A DNA stretch of 64,000 nucleotides from Lytechinus pictus (taxonomy: Eukaryota; Echinodermata; Echinoidea; Temnopleuroida; Toxopneustidae): assembly GCF_037042905.1 (NCBI RefSeq), contig NC_087249.1:56078401-56142400 (forward strand). Direction: 5' to 3'. Positions 51,101 through 63,100 of the stretch are shown here, in pieces (position 1 is the stretch's first letter; every line of letters begins with the position of its first letter). The translations under genes and the position numbers were made by a program. The notes under the pieces were generated by a model that worked only from the letters and a program-made list of their open reading frames with translations, did not search any database and was not told the DNA's origin.

Positions 51101-54100
51101 ATGACCACCAAAGTGTCTGTTTGTATAAATAAAACATATGTGCCAAAGGATTCTGGAAGAAATTGTGTAATTGCTAAGAAATCAGCAAATAAGCACAGGA
51201 TTCGGGTAGAGCGTCGGGCCCGACATAATCATTACCGACATTCGAAGCAATAATTATACACTGTCCCACGTGCGCTTATCTGTGTTGGGGATCTTCAGCC
51301 TGAACATTTTTCAGCGTAGATTTCAAGATTTCACAAAGTTCAGTTTATGTAACTGTACCAGATCTAGATCCTCGATGATATACTGACAATTAAGCCTTGT
51401 TTTACAGACTTTCTCATGAAATCAGTGGTTACTGCAACTACTGGAATTTCTCTTTAAGGTGCCAAATCAACGAGGGCAAGGGGCTATTTCTATATCGTGA
51501 AGTTCGACATCGCATCTCTACTGTTCCGGCCAAGCTTCTAGTCTGATATTGACAAGTCCTATTTTGAGGTAGAAGGTGATACAGTTTAGACGTTGGGATT
51601 TGCATAGACTTCGCAAACGCAAGACAAAGAGTTTGATCCATCTATCTTCAAGAGACATCAGTTCTGACTGGAGTAAAGCATGCTCATATGAAGAATATGC
51701 TGCTCCAAAAATGATTCTAAGGGCACGTTTCTGAATACGTTTGATGACTTGTACTTGTTGTTTTGTTAGTGCTCCTGACCATACAGGTACAGCATATTCA
51801 ACAACTGTTCTCACGAAACTAGTATATACAACTATAAGGTCCTGAAATTACAGACTATGATATTTCAAAGTGCGAAGAACATATAAACGACTATTTGCGC
51901 TCTTGACCATATATTCAACATGTGTAGACCATTTCAAATCCGACTGGATTGCTACGATGCAGTGACACATCATGGAGTGAGAGCACCGTCGGGTTTGGTA
52001 CATTTCTACAAAAACTTTGAACACTTTGACCTTACCATGTGACCTCCGACTGCAGCATAATATGCAGGTCGCCTAAGTACATCTACCATCCAAGTTTGGT
52101 TGAAAAGTGACTTACGGTTGCGGAGTTAGGTGTGCTGCCAGGCCATCTGGCAACGATGCTTGTTATTTTCCCAGCCTGATCACAAACAACCTAGCAGATA
52201 ACAAAAGAGGAATATCAAATCTTACATTCATAACTGTCTCTATATCGTTCTGGGCACTTAATTTTCAATTTTCTTTGGGACATCCAATGGGAGCACACAA
52301 CAATTGAGTTTTGCAAGTTTATCACATATTTGGAATGCAATTTTAACATGCATGCACATAAAAATTATTGGTGTGCTTTCCATGTTAGGTTGATTTATCC
52401 AACAATCACCCCACCCTTCCACTGCTTCAATTGCTCAGTACTTGCACCAAAAAAAAATATATATATATGCTACAGAATTAACTACTCATTTTAAAAATTG
52501 CCCAATCAAATACGAATCGAATAATTACTATAAATGAAACTGAAGTGATAGGAAATCCTAGGAAAGAAAATTAATGTCACATTCTTTTTTTTTTGCCAAA
52601 CTTTATACAAAATAGTACATTGTTCTAGTTATAGTAATTTAAGTGGCTTTCACATTTGCTTGTATTAGCAATTGCAATCATTTGATCACAATATATGTCG
52701 CACACAATCACAAAGGTTGCAAGCAGTCTCAGCACTAATTGTGAAAAGGGCCTAAGAAAGGGTATAATTAATCTAACCTGAACATTGATCGAGTATCTAT
52801 TCTTCCTGTTGAGGAAGTATATTGCCTGATCCCCACCAGGGCTCCTGATGTAGACATGTGTCCCATCAATTGCACCTATCACTCCTGGAAATCTGCAGTA
52901 CTGGAAGAACTGTCGCTGAGTTGCTTCAACTTCTTCTCTTGTCGAAGGAAACTTCATGTATTGCCTTTTCCTTCTTGCTATAGCTTCTGACACATCTTTG
53001 ATGATTCGACACGTTGATGACTGTGATATTGCTGCCTCATCACCATGCATCTTTTGAAATGATCCTGTAAAATCAAACAAACCATATGGTTGATAGGTCA
53101 TTGTTTCGAGGTAATTTTAAAACATTTCATTACACATACAGATGATACTTCTGATGATAAAAAAAATTAAGCCCATATTTCATAAGAATATTCATCTTTT
53201 ACAAATATCAGACAATTTTCTGCAATTCATTTTAACAAGTGGAAGGCCTCTTGCAGTGTCGCCATCATACGCGATTCGATATAGCAGCAGTACTGACTTC
53301 AAAAACAGCTATTGAATAATGTTTATTTTCTGCCCCATGCTTTTGACTTTTTACCTTGATGTTTTTGCACATCTATTGATAAAAGTTCAAAAAAATTGGT
53401 CAGTACCCCCAAAGTGTACCACTATATAACATGGCGCACAACATACATGGTATTTCCCATACATAGTAGATGTCTATGTGTGATCATTCACATGATTATA
53501 ATTCAAATAAAAAAACATTTCTAAATATTCATTTGGAACTTATGATAATCATGTGGAAACCAACTCGCATATCTAATGAGCTGTGACCTTTGACCTGCGG
53601 ACTCCGAATTCGAACTGAGCCTGTATTTTGGTGTCCTATACCTACACACCAAATTTTTTTTATCCATTACATATTTTTTTACTTATTGCGCGGAAACCAA
53701 GTGGGGGGGGGGCGGACGGACAGGGGCAATGCATGACCATCCAGGCGCCATTTTGTAAATTTCTAGTCCATTTGCATACTATTCCTAATCCCATCCTTAC
53801 TCTCTTATCCTGCATGCTACACACTTCTAACAAATTGCTGTAGATTGTTTAAGAGTTGCTCTTCATATGAAAATATGACTTGCCCTTGAAAATGCCGTCT
53901 TCATGCCCTTAATTCAAATCCGAAATAGTCTCATGACGAAAACCTTTCATTTGAAAACACTATACCCCAGATTCCCTCAATCAATTCTCTTCTCCAAGTA
54001 CGACAAACCATAACTGCCCCAAGCAAGCAATTTAAGTATCAAAACACCTGTTTCTTGTCCGAAGATAACACAAGAGCCCGAGCAAAGCATGCCGTCATTT

Positions 54101-57100
54101 TAATTCACTTACTTTCCTTATTTCGAGGTCGATTTTCTTCGTTCGAACTTGAAAATGGACTAACATTGGCTTTCTGAATACAATATGCATTTGAAAACGT
54201 GATTAAATATCGAATACAATAATTTCATTCCGAAGGTCCTACTACAGGCAGAGAAGTCTTACGTAATAGCACAGCTGTTGTTTATCATTTCGTCCTTGGC
54301 TCAACGCTCATAATCTGGCCTGTGGAGGTAAAATTGAGACAGCGGGGATTACCTGGCCTAGCGGGATTGATCAGGCGGGTGTTTCATAAAGCTGTTCGTA
54401 AATAAAAAGCGACTGGTGATCCTGTCTTGCGGTAAATGGTACACACCATTTGCGAAGATCTAGTGCGCGAGAAAGGATCACCAGTCGTTCTTAAAGTCGC
54501 TCTTAACTTACGAGCAGCTTTATGAAACGGCCCCCTGGGCTTGGAAATGATTTTGGGATTTACAAACGCAAAATGGGGTATAGAACCGCAGTTTGCAATC
54601 TGAACTGCGGTCTTTCTCCAAACGGGGGTTTGACGTAATGTACATTTAAAAAATTAATATTTATTGAAATGTAAAGTAGGAAAATCATAAAATGGCCGTA
54701 ACTTCCTTGTTTTTATTCATTTTGGTCTGATTTGGGAACATGCTTCCTTATTCATCTGTTTTTACGCATCAGTGACCATTACCTTTAGAAATAGCGCCCT
54801 CTATTGCAAAGTGGAAAAATAGTAAAATGGCCATCACTTACTTGTTTTCATTTATTTCAGTTTCATATTTTCAGGGTTGACTTATGATAGTCCAAATTCA
54901 ATTGTTTTTTTTTTCATTTCACACATCAATGACCATTATCTTCAAAAATAGCGCCCTCTATTGCAAACTAAAGAAATATTATAATGGCCATGACGATAAG
55001 TTCCTAGTTTTCATTTATTTCGGTCTCATATTTTCAGGGTATGCTTATGGCATCATCCCTCATAATCCATGTTTTTTTACGCACATCAGTGACCATTACC
55101 TTTAAGAAATAGCGCTCTCTATTAAAAAGTTGGAAAACAGTAAAATGGCCATCACTTCCTTGTTTCCATTTATCTTGGTATCACTTTTTTAGGGTTTGCT
55201 AATGGCATCATCCCTCATATGCAAAATGTTTTTTTTACGCATCAGTGACCATTGCCTATAAAAATAGCGCCCTCTTAATATTTTGAAAATGTATATCCTC
55301 AGGAGTTTTCTCTTTATCTCCTTCTGTTTCTTGCCCTCCATAAAATCACAGGCGTCAATGCATGCACATTGTTCTGATACGATTGCAGCTCTAGTTTTTT
55401 GTGTGTATGTTCATCTCGAGTTGTTATCTATGTGCCAAATTTCATAGCTTTTCATCGCAACACAGCCAAGTTCGGGGGGGGGGTGGGGGTGATCTGCCAA
55501 TTTAGGGTTAATGACGAATTTATAACTCTAACCTGACATAACAGTTCTAACAGCAGAAACAGCAGAGCTTCACTCCTGCTGTGGTAGTTTTGGAATTTTT
55601 AAGCATGCAATTCATAGGTACTTGACTGTTTGCTTAAATGATACTCTTACTTATGTGATCCCTCTCTGATTTCTAGATATTGTCATCATCATCAACTTTG
55701 TCTTGAGTCCTAAAATTAATAGAAACAACCTCAGTCAAATAGATTTAACAGTGCCCAGAAACATTCAATAATCATTTAATTCAATTACTCACCCACTGCA
55801 TGAAAACGGAGAGCCGTCAACACCTGCAAATAAACGGGAAGTGGATCATTCCTCTGTGTGTCCCTCTTCAATTCGGCTTCCAGCATGTTGATGATGTAAA
55901 TGACGGTTTCTTTTGACAGTCGATACCGATCTTGAAATGGCCCATCCTCGTACGATTCCGATGGATTTCTAGCATCCCGTAGCCCACGACGTGGTCTTGG
56001 CAAAGGTAGCTGTACATGTATGCAGAAGAGTTGAATATTATTTTTAATTCTTTTATTTTGTGATCTTTATAAACGTTCCAAACAGTGAACATGTGCATGT
56101 AGATTTGATTACACATCTACTAACATAATAACTGCAATCTTAATTGTCTTCCCAAGATTAACAAAAATTACATTCAAAATGTTATTTCAAGTTTTCATTT
56201 TTGTTATCTCATCAAATCATTTCAATAATACTTTTAAACAAATTAAAACAATGTAAACCAAATTTATCAATCATACCTCTCTTAGCAATTCAAGGTTGTG
56301 AAGGTGATGGAGATAATCCATGGGTATAGGTAGATGTCAACCGACGACGTAATTCTGTGAAACAATTGTCAAATAACAACACAGACATTATTTTTTAATA
56401 AATACCGGTAGGCAAATAATTGGAAACATATACATATAAAAATAATTCATTGGTTTATCACTTTATACAGATCTCATAGTGAATGATAAATAAAACAAAA
56501 ACATTGTAATCATTTGTGCGAGATGCCTTTAAAAATTAATTTTTTTTTTGGGGGGGGCGCTATATTTTCTCTATTTGCAAGTGATATGAAAAAGATTTTA
56601 GAACGAAATTTAAGTAATCAACTCTTTAATATTTCAGCCTCTAAAAATTGGCCTGTGCCGAAAGCAAAAGAAAGGTATATTTTTAAATGCAATTAAGGCA
56701 AATTGAAAAAAAAAAAGCATTTCTTTCTCCTCTTTAAATGCACCAAATAGTACAAAATTATATGGGGTCTTCGGAAATTTTATTTGATCTATGAGAAGCA
56801 AGTTCCCATAGAAGAATAATTACAGCTGAGAACAAATTTTGCTTTCTACTATATGGTCAACATATAGTCAATAGACCAGCATGTTTCCACTTATATTGCA
56901 CTTTCATTTGACCGGCATGTTTCCATTTTCATTACAGTGGACATTGTATAATAATTTAATGAAACACAAGTGAAGACTCTCTTTAATTGATATGTAATGG
57001 GAGAAATAGACTGAGGACAAAATAAAAGACCTGTTCTAAAACAAACAATTTAATCAAATAATTGGAATGTAGCAATCATCATTATAAAAATTTAAGCTTG

Positions 57101-60100
57101 AAAAGAGAATCATTTAATTATAGATAAACCCACAGAGCAGTAAGAAACTTCAACCCGGGGTTTCAACCCTTCACAATCACATGCACACTGTCACTAAACC
57201 CATGCCCACACGTCCAGAGGACACATGTACAGCACGCTTCGCATTACCTAAAGCGATGTTCGTGCAGGCTCCACTCCACTTCACTACCGCTACACTGTAC
57301 GCTCCAACAAGGTTGTCTACATCGCTTGAGCTGAGGTAGCTTCGCATCACACATACACACATGGAACACACTGTCTTAACTGAATTATCAGTGAATGGCT
57401 GAGAATGGAAACCCGTCGGTCGCTAGCCAGCACTAAGTCATTACTAGATCTACCTCGAGCGAAGTTCGTGCAGGCTCCACTCCACTTCACTACCGCTAGT
57501 GACAAAGGTGGGATGGAAATGTTATTTATTGTAAAAAATATAGAAAAAAATAAAATGAGGAAAAAAAACATTTTCCCATACTCGTAGAATATTTTTGGTA
57601 TTTTCTGAACCATTCAATAATAATATAAATATTTATGCTGTTTGACCTGCGACCGATCGCATGCGATGTTTTTAAATCGGCCATGAATAGTGACGTGTGA
57701 GGAAATAGATACTGGCTCAAAATCAACAATTTAGAGGATAACCAGAGGATGGACACGGAGTGAAATACGGGTGAAGAGTAAGAAATTAAGCCATTTTTCT
57801 TTCTCTTTATATTTTTTGTTATGATTTTTACAATAAATAACATTTCCATCGGCCACCCCACCTTTGTCACTCGGAATATCCGATCGAGATCACCGTCCCG
57901 AAGTTTGGGTAGGTGGAGTGTAGTGTAGCGGTAGTGAAGTGGAGTGGAGCCTGCACGAACTTCGCTCGAGGTATACTAGATCTAACTAACTGTAGTTGAC
58001 ATTGGGTGATTTCAAGTTCGGTGTTGGTGTTGAGAGCGTAAAAAGGCCGCTGAACCGAGCTCCAACACCGAGCTGGGACTGGGTTCAGAGGAATGATACC
58101 AATTGCGTTATCGATAGCACATGACGTCACGCCTCTGCGCTGCGCTGCTAAATCATCTCAACTTCACGCGAGAAGTCTCGACGACGAAAATGAAATCGGA
58201 AAGAAATGCATTAAATTCTCATCGTACAGAATACATGTATACCCAGTGGTTGTGTGTCCGGACGGGTTGGGTGTCCGGACACATGACTTTTACTCTCAAT
58301 TTTGAAAAGTTTACAAGCAATGTCTTTAATTCTTTTTAGCACAGAATATAAGAAAATATTATAAAGAACAAATATTGATGGTGAAAAAAAAACTATTCAA
58401 CCTATATTTTTGGTTTATTCCTGAGATAAAAACAAGGCTTCATTTCTGTTACGTGTCCGGACACCCAACCCCCCATCCTACCAATGTTTTAATTAATTCA
58501 AGAATTCGAAAGAGTGAACATTATTCTTTATCAAAATATATAGGCCCCTACAGCTACAGCTCAAATGATTTGTTCTACTAGTACTAGTACTAGCTCATCT
58601 TAACTGTAAAAGCTAATTTTACGGGGATGTTTCATCGTGTTTGCCGCCTGTTCACGAGCTTGAGATTGCCAACACCAACACCGAACTTGAAACCATGATT
58701 TTCCCAATCCCTGGGGGTTGGTGTTGGTGAATGGGGAAATTGCACGTAGATCGTCAACACCAGCCGCAGTGCTGGGTTCAGCAGACGACATTCAACACGA
58801 ACTGCCGGAAATACGTCATATTTTCCGAGGTCAATCCCAACACCAACACCAGATTTCAACACCGTACTTGAAATCACCCATTGACATTGTCATTGATTTG
58901 ATTTAGATCTAATCTAATCCACCCCTTTAAATAAGTTTAATTGCACAAATTTAATATTTTGAGGTTTATATTTTCATCTTGACATTTACAAATGAAGATA
59001 CAAATGAATATATAAATGGCATCATAATATAAATATCCTTGTGAAGCTCATAAAACAAGCTTGGCCCACGGCTTCGCACCTTCGATTCAATTCGTTCAAC
59101 CACAGTGTCAAAATATCCAACACTCAAATGCACCAATGGGACTGTAGCAGCGCGTACGCGACGATACATTGCATCGTCTGGACTTGTCAATGCCAAAACC
59201 TTGTTCGTAATCATGAAAACCAACACTATTAATTTCATATAACTGCATAAAACGTATCAATATATTCCAGAGAAGCACAGCAGAAATTTCTTTTACGAAT
59301 TCAAAGCAAAATACTTACGAATTTCTGATCAAGAAGATCACTTGACACATCCAAGACATCAAGGAAAATTCTCTTTGCTTCGCGGGCTTTTCACAAACTT
59401 CTCAAGTGCGCATGCTCGAAAAAGAAAACTTATCATTAACTTGATTTTTCTGTAAATTTTACAAAGCTTCCGTAGAAATTGCACTTTGCACATATTACGA
59501 ATTAATCTGTTAAATCGTGTCTGTAAACTTACATCTACTTTACAGTAAATTTACAAAGATGTATCGTAAACGTCTCCTTACGTCAGTAAATTTACCATTA
59601 TAACCTGATTTTTCTGTAAATTTTACAAATTTTCCAAGAAATTGCACTTTACACATATTACAAATTAATCTGTTAATCTTGTCCATAAACTTACATCTAC
59701 TTTACAATAAATTTACAAGATGTATCGTAAACGTCTCCTTTCAATAATGATCTTCACTACAATTACGGACAACGTCAGTAAATTTATCATTAACCTGATT
59801 TTTCTGTAAATTCTACAAAGTTTCCGTATAAATTGCACTTTATCTGTTAAATCTTGTCCGTAAATTTACAGCTACTTTCTAGTAAATTTACAAAGATTTG
59901 TACAGTAAACCACTAAATATATCTCCTTTCAAGTTTACGGATAAGATAAACAGATTTATTTGTAACATGTGTAAAGTGGAATTTCTACGGAAATTTGTAA
60001 AATTTACAGAAAAATCAGGTTAATGATAAATTTTCTGACGTTGTCCGTAAACTTACATCTACTTTACAGTAAATTTACAAGATGTACTGTAAACGTCTCC

Positions 60101-63100
60101 TTTCAATAATGATCTTCTGTACAATTATACGGATCAAAACGTTTGTAAAATTGATCATTTACCTGATTTTTATGTAATTTTTACAAATTTTCCGTAGAAA
60201 TTGCACTTTACACGTATTACAAATTAATCTGTTCAATCTTGTCCGTAAACTTACAGCTACTTTCTAGTAAATTTACAAAGATTTGTACCGTAAACCACTA
60301 AACGTCTCCTTTCAAGAATGATCTTCACTACAATTACGGACAACGTCAGAAAATGTATCATTAACCTGATTTTTCAGTAAATTTTACAAATTTTTCCGTA
60401 GAAATTGCACTTTACACGTAATACAAATTAATCTGTTAAATCTTATCCGTAAACTTACATCTACTTTACAGTAAATTTACAAGATGTATCGTAAACGTCT
60501 CCTTTCAATAATGATCTTCTGTACAATTACAGAAAACGTCTGTAAATTTGATCATTTACCTGATTATTATGTAATTTTTACGGATTTTCTGTAGAAATCC
60601 GTAAATTTACAATTTTATTCCGTATTTTATCGTTTACGGACGATTTCTGTTAAATTTTGTCCGTAAAATTACGGCAATTTTTAACAGTGTAGAAGTGGTG
60701 GTGGTGGTAGTTGTAGTAGTAGTAGAAGTAGTAAAATTGGAAGTAAATGTAAAAGTTGTAGTATCATCATCTTCTATAACATCATTAGCAATTCTCTATT
60801 CCTCTACAGTAACAATAGTTCGTACTTCACACGCCATCGAAATAAAATCGACAGAGCACCAGAAATCTACTATACATACTACTATCATGGAAACGGGTCT
60901 GCTTGAAACAGACGATCGTCTCCATGGTAACGATACCAACGATGCACGGAGAGATTTGAATAATGCTGGAGCGGTGAACTTCACGGTAATTAGGAAAATC
61001 ATATCGAGAGTTGAAAGTTTCGGTTCTTTGTGCATGCGTTCTTTTTCCTTATTATCAGGATAAATTGATAGATATACTTTATTTCCAAATAGTAAATAAT
61101 TTTGAAACAAAATTCAAAATCATTTCCATTTTATATCACAATGGCCGAAATGACATATTTTAGCAAGATGATTCACGTTTCCACCTTCAACCTAAGTACA
61201 ACTATTGGGTAAAACCCAAAGTACAAATCACAAAAAAATGTCATGTCCTCCCATACACCTACCCCCCCCCCCCCCCAAAAAAAAAAAGAAGTATACTATT
61301 GTGTTGTGCAGAATGCGTTCTTTATAGAAACATGTTTTCATTTCATTTACAGTGCATTTGTAAATGAAACTTGTCATAACTAAACAATAACTAAAACTTA
61401 ATATACCAATTTCTTTTTATCTCGTATTATTTTCCCTCTTATCATATATCCAGCTTAATTTACCTATTGATTTGGAAGAACACACGCCCTCTATCAACGA
61501 ATTATATCAGAGGATAGCAATCGTTTCTGCCTTCTCCCAAAACCATTATCTCGAGGCATTATCCTTCATCGCCAGTGCTCAGAAATACATGCCTGATAAA
61601 AAGATAATCATCTACGATCTCGGAATAAAAGAATCAGTTATACCTAAGGTAGGATATATTCTTGTACAATACGGGCCATTTACAGCTCTGCATTTTTTAG
61701 ACATCCCCCCATTTATAAATGAATGAATTCATTAAAGCATCAATGAATTAATAAATAAGTGAATAAGTAAATTAAATAAATAAATAAACAAACAACCAAA
61801 CAAGAATGAATGAATGAATAAATATATATAAATAAAATTAAAACAAATTAATTTATTGATAAATGAATGAAGATTCGGAGGTGACGAGAAATGGCAAATA
61901 TGTCGTTTTTCCAGAGTCCAGGTCTGACGAAACTGCTGCTGTTTTGATTCACCGATTTTCCACAGAGACTTCTTTGTTACGAAGGGCTTTTTGACAATAG
62001 ATTCTCTGCGTTCCAGAAAGCGTCTAAGTAGTGGTTGCGGAAACTCCCTGATTTTGTAGTTACGTTATACCTCAGAATCATTTGCTCTACAGCCGCAGCG
62101 GCGGCGGCTGTAGAGCTAGTCGAAAACAGCCGTTTTATTCATGTTCATTCAAACCACCAATATGTAGCTGGTACAAAAAAAAAGTTAAAGGGATGGTCCG
62201 GGCTGAAAATATTTATATCTAAGTAAGTAGAGTAAAATTCACATAGCAAAATGCTGAAAATTTCATCAAAATCGGATAACAATTAACAAAGTTATTGAAT
62301 TATATAGTTTATAAATATTGTGTGAAAACAGTGATATGCACATCGTCATGAATATTCATTAGTTGGGCTGATGATGTCACATCCCCACTTTCTTTTTTCT
62401 TATGTTATTACATGAAATCATATTTTTTAATGTTTTCATACATACGTAAATGATGTGTCTCCGTTATGATGCAATAAATAACTAATGCACTTAATCAGTT
62501 GTCAATCCAATTGTTTTTGTTGGTAGAAACATTTTGAATAAACCTAATTTCATATAATATACAAAAGAACAAGTGGGGATATTACATCATCAGCCCACCT
62601 AATGAATATTCATAAAGACGTGCCTAGAACTGTCTCACCGGAATAATGCAATTCTTTCAAATTAAAAAACTTTGTTATTGTTATCCGATTTTGATCAAAT
62701 TTTCAGCATTTTGCTCTGGATTTTACACTATTTATTAAGATAGAAATACATGTATCTCCAGCCTGGACCATCCCTTTAAAACGGTTGTTTTCGACTCGCC
62801 GTACGGCCGCCGTAGAGCAAATGTGACTGATGTATTACCATCCGTATTGAAATCATTGATTCTGACCGGCTGATGAGCAACGTAGCCATGCCCCGGGGGG
62901 GGGGGGGGGAGGGCACTTAGTATATAATGCATAGTGGGTATGTGCCGCGGAGGGGATCCCCATTTTTACACTCAAATTTCCGTTCCAAGGCATAGCATTT
63001 TTGTCTTATTGAGAAAAAGAACAAAGAAAGCCGCTCCAAATCATATCATTTTCTTCTTATCGAGAAAAAAGAAGAAAGAAATCCGCTCCAAAGCTTCGCA

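Larger units (their letters stand above)
52116..56321 (-). pseudogene. Harbinger/PIF (HARBI1-like) transposase, spliced, broken
   Basis: Four minus-strand exons join in phase: 56277-56321 (starts MDYLHHLHNLELLRE), 55793-56009, 52778-53064 and 52116-52190, all with GT-AG splice sites. Helix-turn-helix-like sequence containing GDEAAISQSSTCRIIKDVS precedes GVIGAIDGTHVYI, which holds the first catalytic Asp of the DDE domain. The fourth exon has IVARWPGST, but the next residues are PNS where active relatives have HDS, so the second catalytic Asp appears lost. The final exon with the Glu was not found; the LINE remnant lies there. Intron 2 is swollen by the 53932-54640 element and a 158-bp array. 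A HARBI1-type transposase cuts and pastes DNA; this copy should be inactive. Confidence 0.85.
48390..60689. mobile_element. Giant TIR-bounded insertion 2 (12.3 kb) in the host intron
   Basis: The left end CACTGTTAGAAAAATTTCCG and right end (read inward) CACTGTTAAAAATTGCCG form an imperfect TIR, each followed by a CCGT...ACGG palindrome. TA flanks both sides (48388-48389 and 60690-60691), and the same trinucleotide microsatellite lies outside both ends. The subterminal parts are tandem arrays: 186-bp units at the left and megasatellite-type monomers at the right. The middle holds LINE and Harbinger remains plus MITEs. CACTG ends resemble CACTA/EnSpm elements, but a TA duplication also fits Tc1/mariner. 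No intact transposase. It could instead be two related elements plus the DNA between them. Confidence 0.68.

Noticed and set aside
60695-61063. 122-codon frame across exon 2
   Set aside because: The real coding part is only 60810-60985. The valine-rich start is microsatellite and the tail is intron read-through past a good donor.
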